Shown: positions 47,593 to 58,099, numbered from the stretch's first letter. The stretch is 64,000 nucleotides of DNA from Streptomyces sp. 549 (GCF_030124175.1 NZ_JASKMT010000003.1:329719-393718); one strand, 5' to 3'. A program made the numbers and translations. Notes: generated by a model from the sequence alone, not told the origin.

Positions 47593-48908
47593 ACCTGCTG
47601 CGTGCCCCGCTCTCGGGGCGTACCTGGCGGGAGTTCGGCTACCTGTTGACCGGCCTGCCCGTCGCCGTCACCGCCTTCAGCGTGCTGATCACCCTCTTCT
47701 CGGCCAGCGCGGGCCTGCTGGTGACCTTCGTCGGGGTGCCGCTGCTCGCCTTCACCCTGCTCACCGCCCGCGCGCTGGGGCAGCTGGAACGGGCCAGGGC
47801 CCGGGCGCTGCTGGGGCTGGACGTCGCCGAGCCGGAGCCCGTCGGCCTGTCGGCCGGCGGCAGCGGGCCGATGGCGAGGATCGGCGCGGTGCTCAAGAAC
47901 GGCGCCTCCTGGCGGCACCTGCTGTACGGGATCGTCTACTTCCCGTGGGCGCTGTTCTCGTTCGTCTCGGGACTGGTGCTGTGGACGTGCGGCTGGTCGA
48001 TGCTGACCTATCCGCTGTGGTTCTGGGTGTTCCCGACCTGGACCGACCAGCCCGGCCTGCAGCTCTACGGCGACGGGGAGGGCAACGGCGTCTGGCTGGA
48101 CTCGCCGCCGGAGATCGCGCTGACGTCGCTGGCAGGCCTGCTGCTGGTGCTGGGCACGCCGTGGTGGTTCCGGGCCCTGACGGCCGTGGACCGGCTGATG
48201 GTCAGCGGGCTGCTGGGCCCCTCCCGGCTGGCGGCACGCATGTGGGAGTTGGAGTCGGATCGGGTGACGGTGACGGACACCGCCAGCGCGGACCTGCGCC
48301 GCATCGAACGCGACCTCCACGACGGCGCACAAGCCCGACTCGTCGCCCTCGCCATGGACCTCGGCCTCGCCAAGGAGAAACTCACCGAAGACCCCGAAGC
48401 AGCCGCCCGCATGGTCGACGAAGCCCACGGCGAAGTCAAAGCCGCCCTCACCGAACTCCGCGACCTCGCCCGCGGCATCCACCCCGCCATCCTCACCGAC
48501 CGCGGACTCGACGCCGCACTGTCCTCCCTCGCCGCCCGCTGCACCATCCCCGTCACCGTCACCGTCGACACCACCACCCGCCCCGCACCCGCCATCGAAT
48601 CCATCACCTACTTCACCGCCTCCGAACTCCTCCAGAACATCAGCAAACACGCCAACGCCCACCACGCCACCCTCGACCTGTGGCGCACCGACAACCGACT
48701 CCTCCTCCAAGTCACCGACAACGGCCAAGGCGGCGCAACCGCCCACCACGGCACCGGACTCGCCGGACTCGCCGAACGCCTCGACTCCGTCGACGGCCAC
48801 CTCCTCATCCACAGCCCACCCGGAGGACCCACCACCATCACCGCCGGCCTCCCCTGGCGCGACCGCACCAAGACCCCCACGAACCCGCTGCCCGAGGAAA
48901 CCCCATGA
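47589..48908 (+). CDS. NarL-type sensor histidine kinase 2
   Basis: A 439-residue membrane kinase. Its sensor half has four to five helices and a distinct outer loop around residue 150 (PTWTDQPGLQLYGDGEGNG) absent in kinase 1. The kinase half (H244 as phospho-acceptor) appears identical in DNA and protein to that of kinase 1. Both upstream halves start with a related layout (KEIAHLLANLP versus REFGYLLTGLP), so the genes are old paralogues whose catalytic halves were recently made identical. It begins inside the last codons of kinase 1. Confidence 0.93.
   Translation: MNLLRAPLSGRTWREFGYLLTGLPVAVTAFSVLITLFSASAGLLVTFVGVPLLAFTLLTARALGQLERARARALLGLDVAEPEPVGLSAGGSGPMARIGAVLKNGASWRHLLYGIVYFPWALFSFVSGLVLWTCGWSMLTYPLWFWVFPTWTDQPGLQLYGDGEGNGVWLDSPPEIALTSLAGLLLVLGTPWWFRALTAVDRLMVSGLLGPSRLAARMWELESDRVTVTDTASADLRRIERDLHDGAQARLVALAMDLGLAKEKLTEDPEAAARMVDEAHGEVKAALTELRDLARGIHPAILTDRGLDAALSSLAARCTIPVTVTVDTTTRPAPAIESITYFTASELLQNISKHANAHHATLDLWRTDNRLLLQVTDNGQGGATAHHGTGLAGLAERLDSVDGHLLIHSPPGGPTTITAGLPWRDRTKTPTNPLPEETP
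48245..48908 (+). repeat. 664-bp direct repeat, copy 2
   Basis: Matches 46929-47592 with an offset of 1316 bp. Recombination between copies would delete 1316 bp and leave one intact chimeric kinase. Confidence 0.95.
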
Positions 48909-49021
48909 CGGGCCCGGCAGCCGGCCGCAGCGGGCACGCGTCCGGTGCGCGGACCGTCGGGGCTCCGGGGGGCCGCCGGTCTGGAATGCTGGGCGGCTAG
49001 CTCAGGGACAGGGCACGGCAG

Positions 49022-49726
49022 GTGCCGGAAGCGGGGACGGGGGAACGGGTGGTCGAGGTGGACAGGGTCCGGGTGGTCATCGCCGAGGACTCGGTGCTGC
49101 TGCGGGAGGGCCTGACGCGGCTGCTGACCGACCGCGGCCACGAGGTGGTGGCGGGCGTCGGCGACGGCGACGCCCTGGTGCGGGTGGTCGGTGAGCTGGG
49201 CGCGGCCGGGGAGCTGCCCGACGTGGTGGTGGCCGACGTGCGCATGCCGCCGACGCACACCGACGAGGGGGTGCGGGCGGCGGTCCGGCTGCGCGCGCGG
49301 TATCCGCAGGTCGGGGTGCTGGTGCTGTCGCAGTACGTGGAGGAGCAGTACGCGACGGAGCTGCTGGCCGGCTCCAGCCACGGCGTGGGCTACCTGCTGA
49401 AGGACCGGGTGGCCGACGTGCGGGACTTCGTCGACGCGGTGAGCCGGGTCGCCCGGGGCGGCACGGCGCTGGACCCCGAGGTCGTCGCGCAGCTGCTGGG
49501 CCGCAGCCGCAAGCAGGACGTGCTGGCCAGGCTGACGCCGCGGGAGCGCGAGGTGCTGGGGCTGATGGCGGAGGGCCGCACCAACTCGGCGGTCGCCAAG
49601 CAGCTGGTGGTGAGCGACGGCGCGGTGGAGAAGCACATCAGCAACATCTTCATGAAGCTGGGCCTGTCGCAGAGTGACGGAGATCACCGTCGGGTGCTGG
49701 CAGTTCTCACCTATCTGAAGTCGTGA
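49022..49726 (+). CDS. NarL/LuxR-type response regulator
   Basis: A 234-residue regulator with receiver domain VRVVIAEDSVLLREGLTRLL, phospho-acceptor Asp in VVVADVRMPPTHTDEG, switch residues LVLSQYVEEQYA and YLLKDRV, and a C-terminal LuxR helix-turn-helix (LTPREREVLGLMAEGRTNSA). It is the output partner of the two kinases. The start is uncertain: GTG 49022 is used, but a GTG about 27 to 36 bases downstream, nearer the receiver domain, is also plausible. It is 113 bases after kinase 2. Confidence 0.9.
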   Translation: MPEAGTGERVVEVDRVRVVIAEDSVLLREGLTRLLTDRGHEVVAGVGDGDALVRVVGELGAAGELPDVVVADVRMPPTHTDEGVRAAVRLRARYPQVGVLVLSQYVEEQYATELLAGSSHGVGYLLKDRVADVRDFVDAVSRVARGGTALDPEVVAQLLGRSRKQDVLARLTPREREVLGLMAEGRTNSAVAKQLVVSDGAVEKHISNIFMKLGLSQSDGDHRRVLAVLTYLKS

Positions 49727-49960
49727 CGCTCGTCCGACAATGAAGTGAGCCTCCATCGTGGGCCGTCAGGGTGACGGGGGCGAGGGTGGTGGAGGGCGAG
49801 GTGGGGGTCGGCCGGCATGTCAGGACTCGGGCAGAAGCCGGTCAGATCCGGGTGAAACGGCGTCTCACGGCGGTGTCCACCATATGATCGCCTCCAGGAA
49901 GGCAAACCTTACCCACGTACGATGGACAGTGAGCCGCCGCCTCGAGGGAGGTCTTTGCAC

Positions 49961-51839
49961 GTGACCAGTCAGGTCAGCCACGACCGCGCCAAGGAAGTCA
50001 GGCGCCTGGACCGGGTGATCATCCGGTTCGCGGGGGACTCCGGGGACGGCATGCAGCTCACGGGTGATCGTTTCACCTCGGAGACGGCGTCCTTCGGGAA
50101 CGACCTCTCCACGCTGCCGAACTTCCCCGCCGAGATCCGCGCACCCGCCGGCACGCTGCCCGGCGTGTCGTCGTTCCAGCTGCACTTCGCCGACCACGAC
50201 ATCCTCACCCCGGGTGACGCGCCGAACGTCCTGGTCGCGATGAACCCGGCGGCGCTGAAGGCGAACATCGCCGACGTGCCGCGCGGCGCCGAGGTCATCA
50301 TCAACACCGACGAGTTCACCAAGCGGGCGATGGCGAAGGTCGGTTACGCGACCAGCCCGCTGGAGGACGGCTCGCTGGACGCGTACTCCGTGCACCCGGT
50401 ACCGCTGACCACCCTCACGGTCGAGGCGCTGAAGGACTACGAGCTGGGCCGGAAGGAGGCGGGCCGGTCGAAGAACATGTTCGCGCTGGGCCTGCTGTCG
50501 TGGATGTACAACCGGCCCACGGAGAACACCGAGTCCTTCCTGCGCGCCAAGTTCGCGAAGAAGCCGCAGATCGCCGAGGCGAACGTCACCGCCTTCCGGG
50601 CGGGCTGGAACTTCGGCGAGACGACCGAGGACTTCGCGGTCTCCTACGAGGTCGCGCCGGCGTCCAAGGCGTTCCCGGCCGGGACGTACCGCAACATCTC
50701 GGGCAACCTGGCCCTGTCCTACGGACTGGTCGCCGCGTCTCAGCAGGCGGACCTGCCGCTGTACCTCGGCTCGTACCCGATCACCCCGGCCTCGGACATC
50801 CTGCACGAGCTGGCCAAGCACAAGAACTTCGGCGTGCGGACCTTCCAGGCCGAGGACGAGATCGCCGGCATCGGCGCCGCGCTGGGCGCGGCCTTCGGCG
50901 GTTCGCTCGCGGTGACCACCACCTCCGGTCCCGGCGTGGCGCTGAAGTCGGAGACGATCGGGCTGGCCGTCTCCCTGGAGCTGCCGCTGCTGATCGTCGA
51001 CATCCAGCGCGGCGGCCCGTCGACCGGTCTGCCCACCAAGACCGAGCAGGCCGACCTGCTCCAGGCGATGTACGGGCGCAACGGCGAGGCGCCGGTGCCG
51101 ATCGTGGCACCGGCCACCCCGGGCGACTGCTTCGACGCGACGCTGGAGGCCGCACGCATCGCGCTGGCCTACCGCACGCCGGTCTTCCTGCTCTCCGACG
51201 GCTACCTCGCCAACGGGTCCGAGCCGTGGCGCGTCCCCGACATCGACGAACTGCCCGACCTGCGGGTCCAGTTCGCCACGTCGCCCAACCACGTCAAGGA
51301 CGACGGCACCGAGGAGTTCTGGCCCTACAAGCGCGACGAGCGCACGCTCGCCCGCCCGTGGGCCGTGCCGGGCACGCCGGGCCTGGAACACCGCATCGGC
51401 GGCATCGAGAAGCAGGACGGCACAGGCAACATCTCGTACGACCCTGCGAACCACGAGTTCATGGTGCACACCCGCCAGGCCAAGATCGACGGCATCGAGG
51501 TGCCCGACCTGGTGGTGGACGACCCCGGCGGCGACGCCCGCGTGCTCGTCCTGGGCTGGGGTTCGACGTACGGGCCGATCACCGCGGGGGTGCGCCGGGT
51601 GCGCGCCGCCGGAGGCGTGGTCGCCCAGGCCCACCTGCGGCATCTCAACCCGTTCCCCGCCAACCTCGGCGAGGTACTGCGTTCGTACGACAAGGTGATC
51701 GTGCCCGAGATGAACCTCGGACAGCTCGCCACTCTGCTGCGCGCCAAGTACCTTGTCGACGCGCGGTCCTTCACGCAGGTCACCGGTCTGCCCTTCAAGG
51801 CGGAGCAGTTGGCCAACGTCCTCAAGGAGGCCATCGACC

Positions 51840-51847
<8 letters not shown>
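49961..51847 (+). CDS. korA: 2-oxoacid:ferredoxin oxidoreductase alpha subunit
   Basis: The 628-residue gamma-alpha fused subunit of a 2-oxoglutarate-type ferredoxin oxidoreductase, which makes acyl-CoA while reducing ferredoxin. The N-terminal third is the gamma domain (RVIIRFAGDSGDGMQLTGDR); the alpha part has the pyrophosphate-proximal segment GNLALSYGLVAASQQA and YPITPASDILHELAK with the conserved substrate-binding ITPAS, and TTSGPGVALKSETIGLA. GTG 49961 follows GGGAGGT. It overlaps korB by 8 bases. Confidence 0.94.
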
Positions 51848-52940
<1,093 letters not shown>

Positions 52941-52978
52941 CCCGGCAACGCCCACCCGGCACACGCCCACCCGGCACA

Positions 52979-53025
52979 GCGCGGCGGCCCGGGACCCCTT
53001 GTACGCGGGTCCCGGGCCGCCGCGC
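52979..53025 (+). terminator. Terminator after korAB
   Basis: A perfect 19-bp stem (52979-52997 with 53007-53025) and 9-base loop, 38 bases past the korB stop. Confidence 0.9.
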
Positions 53026-53070
53026 TGCCGTCCCCTGGCTGGGACGGGTCCCGGACGGCACGATGGAGGG

Positions 53071-53685
53071 GTGAACCCCACCGCCCACGTGCAGCCGGGG
53101 CTGCTCGGCCTGCTGGACCGGCTCAGCACCACGCCCGCCCAGCCCGCCCAGGTCGTCACGGACCTGCACGAGACGCTGGCGCAGAACGAGCCGGCCGCCG
53201 CGCTGCTCGGCCGCGAGACGCCGCGCCGGGGTCGGGAGGCCAGCTTCGTCTACCGCTGGTTCACCGACCCCTCGGCCCGCACGCTCTACCCGCCCGAGGA
53301 CCACGCCCACCACTCGCGGGTCCTCGTCGCCGACCTCCGGGCAGCCGGGGCCCGACGCGGCCGGGACACCGGGGTGGCCGCGATGGTGGCGGAGCTGCAC
53401 GGCCGCAGTACGGAGTTCGCCGCCCTGTGGGACATGCCCGACGTCTCCCTGCACCGCACCGACCGCACGCGCATCGTCCACCCCACGCTGGGCGTGATCG
53501 AGCTGGAACGCCACTGCCTGCTCAGTGAGGACGGCCGGCAGCGGCTGCTGTGGTTCAGCGCCGAGCCCGGTACGGAGGGTGCCGCCCGACTGGGGCTGCT
53601 GCCCGTGATCGGCACGCAGGACGTGACGGGCGGCGAGGGCGCGTCCCGCCGTCCGCATGGCGGCTGGGACCCGAGCGCGGGCTGA
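53071..53685 (+). CDS. MmyB-type ligand-binding domain protein lacking a DNA-binding domain
   Basis: A 204-residue protein made almost entirely of the MmyB-like ligand-binding (PAS-like) domain normally found behind an XRE helix-turn-helix: HVQPGLLGLLDRLSTTPAQ at its start, LVADLRAAGARRGRDTG, FAALWDMPDV and VHPTLGVIELERHCLLSEDG. No helix-turn-helix precedes it; the korAB terminator lies directly upstream. GTG 53071 abuts GGAGG, so initiation may be unusual. It may sense a fatty acyl or other ligand, or bind a full-length regulator. Confidence 0.8.
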   Translation: MNPTAHVQPGLLGLLDRLSTTPAQPAQVVTDLHETLAQNEPAAALLGRETPRRGREASFVYRWFTDPSARTLYPPEDHAHHSRVLVADLRAAGARRGRDTGVAAMVAELHGRSTEFAALWDMPDVSLHRTDRTRIVHPTLGVIELERHCLLSEDGRQRLLWFSAEPGTEGAARLGLLPVIGTQDVTGGEGASRRPHGGWDPSAG

Positions 53686-53885
53686 CCCGCCCGTCCCTCA
53701 CACATGCCCGGCTCGCCACCCGCAAAGCGTCCGCATAACGAACACGCATGTCGCTTTCCGGACAGCGCGGCGCCATGCCACGGTCACGGAATGCGACAGG
53801 AGTGTTCCGTGTTTACGAACATGACAAGCGGACCCCCGTGGCGCTACCTTCGAGGGGTTCACCGGGGGCGTACAGGGGAGGAACC

Positions 53886-54902
53886 ATGTCGTCGAGGAGT
53901 GAGGCCCGCACCGGGCTGCTGTTCGGGTTCGCAGCTTTCGGCATGTGGGGACTGCTCCCCCTGTACTGGCACCTGCTGTCGACGACGGCGGCCAGCGAGG
54001 TCCTGTCCCACCGCATGGTCTGGTCGCTGCCCACGGCCGTGCTGATGCTGGTCGTGGTACGCCGCTGGTCCTGGATACGCACCCTGCTGCACCAGCCCCG
54101 CAAGCTCGTCCTGGTCGCCCTGTCCGCCGCACTGATATCCGTCAACTGGTGGCTGTTCATCTGGGCGGTCAGCGTCGGCCGGGTCCTGGAGGCGTCGCTC
54201 GGCTACTTCATCAACCCCCTGATCACCATCGCCATCGGCGTCGTGGTGCTGCGCGAGCGGCTCCGCCCGGCGCAGTGGACGGCCGTCGGCGTGGGCGCGC
54301 TGGCCGTGGTCGTCATGTCGATCGCCTACGGGCAGATGCCGTGGGTGGCGCTCGTCCTGAGCGTGAGCTTCGCCGCCTACGGGCTGGTCAAGAAGCAGAC
54401 AGGACTCGACGGCCTGGAGGGGTTCAGCGCCGACTCCGCCCTCCAGTTCCTGCCCGCGCTCGGCTTCCTGGTGTTCCTCAGCGCCCGCGGCGAGTCCACC
54501 TTCACCACCGAGGGACCGACCCACGCCCTGCTGCTGGCCGGAGCCGGACTGGCCACCGCCCTGCCGCTGATCTTCTTCGGCGCCGCCACCGTGCGGGTGC
54601 CGCTCTCGACGATCGGGCTGATGCAGTACATCGCCCCCTCGACCATGTTCGTGCTCGGCGTCGCCGTCTTCCACGAGGAGATGCCGCCCGAGCGCTGGGC
54701 CGGCTTCCTGCTGGTGTGGCTCGCCCTGGCCCTGCTGACCTTCGACGCGCTGCGCAACGCCCACCGGGGCCGCGCCCGGCTGCGCGCCACCGCCGCCCAG
54801 GTGGTGCCGGAGAACGCGGCGGCGGCCAGGGAAGCGGCGGAAGTCAGGGAACCGGCCGTCGCCGCCTGCACCAGCACCCCCGCCGAGCCCGGCCGCCGCT
54901 GA
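53886..54902 (+). CDS. rarD: EamA-family transporter RarD
   Basis: A 338-residue inner-membrane protein with ten helices in two EamA repeats, matching RarD: GLLFGFAAFGMWGLLPLYWH, EVLSHRMVWSLP, ISVNWWLFIWAV, LEASLGYFINPL and GLMQYIAPSTMFVLG. ATG 53886 follows GGGGAGGAA. The C-terminal about 50 residues are an Ala/Glu-rich cytoplasmic tail. The substrate of RarD proteins is unknown; the name comes from chloramphenicol sensitivity, which is of some interest given the cpt homologue 6 kb away. Confidence 0.92.
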   Translation: MSSRSEARTGLLFGFAAFGMWGLLPLYWHLLSTTAASEVLSHRMVWSLPTAVLMLVVVRRWSWIRTLLHQPRKLVLVALSAALISVNWWLFIWAVSVGRVLEASLGYFINPLITIAIGVVVLRERLRPAQWTAVGVGALAVVVMSIAYGQMPWVALVLSVSFAAYGLVKKQTGLDGLEGFSADSALQFLPALGFLVFLSARGESTFTTEGPTHALLLAGAGLATALPLIFFGAATVRVPLSTIGLMQYIAPSTMFVLGVAVFHEEMPPERWAGFLLVWLALALLTFDALRNAHRGRARLRATAAQVVPENAAAAREAAEVREPAVAACTSTPAEPGRR

Positions 54903-54911
54903 CGCCGCACG

Positions 54912-54944
54912 CCGGGGGCGTCGCCGCCACAGCAACGCCCCCGG
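54912..54944. terminator. Bidirectional terminator between rarD and DUF4180 gene
   Basis: A 10-bp stem (54912-54921 with 54935-54944) with a 13-base loop fills the gap between two convergent genes. Confidence 0.65.
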
Positions 54945-55325
54945 TCAGCCGGCGAGTCGGGCCCGCAGCTCGTCCAGGTCGGCGACACACCACAGGCCGC
55001 CGCCGCGGTTGCCCTCGCGGACCAGGTCGCGCAGGGCGGCGCTCGCCGCCGTGTGCGCGCTGATGTCCCCCACCACCGCCAGGCCGACGCCGTACTGCAC
55101 GAACTTCTGCGTCACCTCTCCGGCCACTCCGGTGCGCAGCTGGAAGAAGTCCTCATGAAGGCGGCCGGCCGGGACAGCCGCCCAGACCGCGCCACCGCCG
55201 AACGCCGTGCCGACGACGTCAAGGGCCTCCTGCACGCCCCGGATCGAGGGCCCCTCGTCCGCGCACACCAGCACGGCCACCTCGCCCATGTGCTCGATCC
55301 GGTCGCCGCGTCCGTCGTACGTCAT
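54945..55325 (-). CDS. DUF4180-domain protein
   Basis: A 126-residue soluble protein of the DUF4180 type, with the family pattern YGVGLAVVGDISAHTAASAA and FxREGNRGGGLWCVADLDEL-like C-terminus. The fold resembles STAS-like small domains; function unknown. Its ATG (55325) overlaps the stop of the helix-turn-helix gene by ATGA, so the two products act together. An inner ATG at codon 13 is an alternative start. Confidence 0.8.
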   Translation of the reverse strand: MTYDGRGDRIEHMGEVAVLVCADEGPSIRGVQEALDVVGTAFGGGAVWAAVPAGRLHEDFFQLRTGVAGEVTQKFVQYGVGLAVVGDISAHTAASAALRDLVREGNRGGGLWCVADLDELRARLAG

Positions 55326-55762
55326 GACCCCTCCTCCGTCACCATGGCAAGGACCTGCAGCGCACCCGCGACCCGGCTCGGCCCGCCCAGCAGGACGATG
55401 CGCGCCGAGGCCCGTACCTCGTCGTAGGCGGTGTGGACCTGGAGCGCGCCCTCACCGCCCTCGTGGTGCGCCACCGCCGCGCCGAGCAGGACGTCGATGC
55501 GGTGCACCGCGTCCGGGGAGACCGCGTCCAGGTGCACCGTCGCGGACACCTGCGTCCGAGGGCTGCGGCGGACGTCGTCACCGGCGGGCGGGGACGCCGA
55601 ACGACCGGTGAACGCCTCCACCTCCTCGGAGGCGATGCGGTACCGCGAGCCGAGTCGGGTCGCCTTCAGCCGCCCGTCGCGGATGTAGCCGCGCACCGTC
55701 TTCGGATGCAGGCCGAGAAGCTCGGCCACCTGGTCGACGGTGTAGAGCTGCCTGTCCCCCAC
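55322..55762 (-). CDS. MerR/excisionase-type helix-turn-helix protein
   Basis: A 146-residue DNA-binding protein. The N-terminal HTH_17 domain reads LYTVDQVAELLGLHPKTVRG followed by YIRDGRLKATRLGSRYRI, the excisionase-like winged helix. The remaining 90 residues form a beta-rich domain (TQVSATVHLDAVSPDAVHRI) that may sense a signal or bind the DUF4180 partner. GTG 55762. The palindrome CTACAAGGTAG (55801-55811) upstream may be its operator. Confidence 0.85.
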   Translation of the reverse strand: MGDRQLYTVDQVAELLGLHPKTVRGYIRDGRLKATRLGSRYRIASEEVEAFTGRSASPPAGDDVRRSPRTQVSATVHLDAVSPDAVHRIDVLLGAAVAHHEGGEGALQVHTAYDEVRASARIVLLGGPSRVAGALQVLAMVTEEGS

Positions 55763-55856
55763 AAGCTATCCGATCCTTCCCTCACACTCCACAGAATTCC
55801 CTACAAGGTAGCAGAGAGGGAAGAACAAGGAAGTTTGTAGAAGCAGCGACACTCGT

Positions 55857-56432
55857 CTAAGGCAGGGGTCGGTGCGTCACCCGGTGGCGGAGGTAGACAG
55901 CCTTCGAGCTGAACGTACGGGTCTCGACGAGGTCGAGATCGACCCGACGCTCACGCCGGGGAAAGAACGGGGTGCCGCCGCCGACCAGCACCGGGTAGAC
56001 CACGGCCCGGTACTCGTCGATCAGGTCCGAGGCTGCCGCCTCGGCGGCGAGAGTCGCGCCGCCGATCGCGATGTCGCCCTCCCCGGGCTGGGCTCGCAAC
56101 CGCTCGATCTCCTCCGCCAGGCCGCCGGAGACCAGGCGGGCGTTGCCCTGCACCTCCGACAGGGTGGTGGAGAACACCACCTTGGGGAGCGGCTTCCAGA
56201 GCGCGGCCCATTCGAGCGTGGCGCTGTCGAGCGATGGGTCCTGGTCGGCGGTCTCCCAGTACAGCATCGTCTCGTACAGCCGCCGTCCCAGCAGGTGGAC
56301 GCCGACCTCTCGGATCTCGTCGATCCAGAAGCGGAAGACCTCGTCGTCGGGCACCGTCCAGTCGAAACCGCCGTCCGGCGCGACGATGTAGCCGTCAAGT
56401 GAGACGTTCATCGAGTAGGTCACGCTGCGCAT
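55857..56432 (-). CDS. Dihydrofolate reductase-family (RibD C-terminal) protein 1
   Basis: A 191-residue protein of the RibD-C/dihydrofolate-reductase-like family, with SMNVSLDGYIVAPDGGFDW at the N-terminus, VHLLGRRLYETM, and the NADPH-binding GDIAIGGATLAAEA. These stand-alone proteins bind NADPH; their substrates are mostly unknown. It is complete and stands just before a related gene on the same strand. Confidence 0.88.
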   Translation of the reverse strand: MRSVTYSMNVSLDGYIVAPDGGFDWTVPDDEVFRFWIDEIREVGVHLLGRRLYETMLYWETADQDPSLDSATLEWAALWKPLPKVVFSTTLSEVQGNARLVSGGLAEEIERLRAQPGEGDIAIGGATLAAEAAASDLIDEYRAVVYPVLVGGGTPFFPRRERRVDLDLVETRTFSSKAVYLRHRVTHRPLP

Positions 56433-56580
56433 CAGAAGCCCTCCTCGGGTACGGGTTCGACACTACGACCGTCTGCCGCCGGCCGCCGCAGGACTCGTCA
56501 CGGCTGGCGGAACGCTCTCGGATGCCACCGCCCCAGGCAGGAAGACCGTCACGAGGGTCGGCGCTCTCAGGAGTCCGGCC

Positions 56581-57228
56581 TCACTTCCGCCAGAACAGGT
56601 GGTGCGTCACGCCGCTCGGGCTGGGCACGGCGTCCTGGTGGAACCGGTCGAGCAGCTCATCGGGGGACTCCCACAGCCGGGCCCCGGAGCCGAGCTTCGT
56701 CGGCGCGACCGCCACATGCAAGGTGTCGACGAGGTCGGCGTCGAGGAACTGCCGGATGATCGTGGCCCCACCGCCGAGCCGGACGTCCCGGCCCTGAGCC
56801 GCCTCCTTCGCCTGGGCGAGCACCGCGGCCGGGTCGCCGTCGACGAAGTGGAACGTGGTGTCGGAGAGCGTGAACGACGGGCGCCTGTGGTGCGTCATGA
56901 CGAACACCGGCGTGTGGAACGGGGGCTCGTCACCCCACCACCCCTGCCACTCGTGGTCCTGCCAGGGCCCGCGCTGCGGCCCGAACTTGTTGCGGCCCAT
57001 GATCTCGGCGCCGATGTTGCGGGCGTAGTCCCGCGTGAAGTAGTCGTCCAGACCTCGGCTGCCACCAGGTTCGGAGCGGTAGATGGGTGGGTGGTCGGTG
57101 GCGAAGGCCCAGGCGAGCAGGTTCCCCGGATCGGCATGGCCGAACGGCTTCTCCAGGCTCTGGCCCTCGCCGGCGCCGAACCCGTCGCTCGAGACGGTGA
57201 AGTTCTGGACCCGCAGCAACTGGCTCAT
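56581..57228 (-). CDS. Dihydrofolate reductase-family (RibD C-terminal) protein 2
   Basis: A 215-residue family member, more distant: VQNFTVSSDGFGAGEGQSLE, IGAEIMGRNKFGPQRGPWQD, and nucleotide-binding segment RDVRLGGGATIIRQFLDADL. It shows the larger insertion around residues 40-110 typical of the subgroup with GWWGDEPPFHTPVFVMTHH. Starts at ATG 57228. It lies 148 bases upstream of the first paralogue; separate promoters are likely. Confidence 0.88.
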   Translation of the reverse strand: MSQLLRVQNFTVSSDGFGAGEGQSLEKPFGHADPGNLLAWAFATDHPPIYRSEPGGSRGLDDYFTRDYARNIGAEIMGRNKFGPQRGPWQDHEWQGWWGDEPPFHTPVFVMTHHRRPSFTLSDTTFHFVDGDPAAVLAQAKEAAQGRDVRLGGGATIIRQFLDADLVDTLHVAVAPTKLGSGARLWESPDELLDRFHQDAVPSPSGVTHHLFWRK

Positions 57229-57471
57229 GCCGCTCCTCCTGCTTCGCGCTTTCTGGTCACTCGACGAACGGTAGACCGGCCGGGCCTGGAAAACTCATCG
57301 CCGCATCGTGTCCGGCGAGGGCGGCGGGTCTTCCGGCCCTTGCCTTCGCCGCGGGCGGCCGCGGGCTGGCGGGTCAGCTCCCGGTCGGCCACCAGCACCC
57401 CGTTGACAGGCCTGTGCGGACGCTGCCCGGCCCCGCTCTCCAGTCGCATCAGCGACCCGCGGAATACGGGC

Positions 57472-57936
57472 CTAGACGTGCCCGCGGGCCGTCGCCACGA
57501 ACACGTCGATCAACTCCCGGGTCGCGTCCCGTCGGGTGACGACGTCAGCGCGGTCCTGCGCACGGTTGATGTCGCCGATCGCCCTGAAGGCGGCGACCGC
57601 GGCGGTGACCAGTTCGGGCGCGTCGGTGATCAGCTGGAGCTGGAACAGCTTCTGCTGCGCACTGGCGCGCTGCTCGAACGAGCGCCCACGCAGAACGACT
57701 TCATCCTCCGCGTCACGGCCCTCGTGCACGCAGAACCAGTGGTGCAGCATGGCCTGGCGGAAGTCGACGAGCAGTCCAGCGTAGGTGCCGTAGACGTCCA
57801 ACCGCTCCTGGCGCAGCCGCTCCCTGCGAGCGGTCTCCTCCATGCGCCGGACGGACCGCTGCTGGAAGACATGCGTCACCGTGGAGCCCAGCAGCGTACC
57901 GAGGACCGCGATGACACTCGTGGCTATGGCATTCAT
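57472..57936 (-). CDS. Membrane-anchored protein of unknown function
   Basis: A 154-residue protein with one N-terminal membrane helix (residues 3-20, IATSVIAVLGTLLGSTVTHV) followed by a charged coiled-coil-like segment (QQRSVRRMEETARRERLRQE) and a soluble helical domain. ATG 57936 is used; ATG 57945 is equally possible. Proteins of this layout are common in streptomycetes, and I know no function. Divergent from the VOC gene. Confidence 0.75.
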   Translation of the reverse strand: MNAIATSVIAVLGTLLGSTVTHVFQQRSVRRMEETARRERLRQERLDVYGTYAGLLVDFRQAMLHHWFCVHEGRDAEDEVVLRGRSFEQRASAQQKLFQLQLITDAPELVTAAVAAFRAIGDINRAQDRADVVTRRDATRELIDVFVATARGHV

Positions 57937-58099
57937 GCGCCTCATGCAACCAGACCACCGGACCGGCAGACCCCCGGCGGGCAGCGCGGGTCCAGTCGTC
58001 ACTCGCGGCTCCCGGCAGCCGCCTGCGTTTGCGGAAATCCGCTTGCGGACCGGCCGGGGCCGGCGGTAGTCAGGGCGTCGAGACGACAAGGAGCGACAC

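Noticed and set aside
55322..55762. Excisionase of an integrative element
   Set aside because: The helix-turn-helix is excisionase-like, but there is no integrase, attachment repeat or other mobile gene nearby, and a DUF4180 partner is coupled instead.
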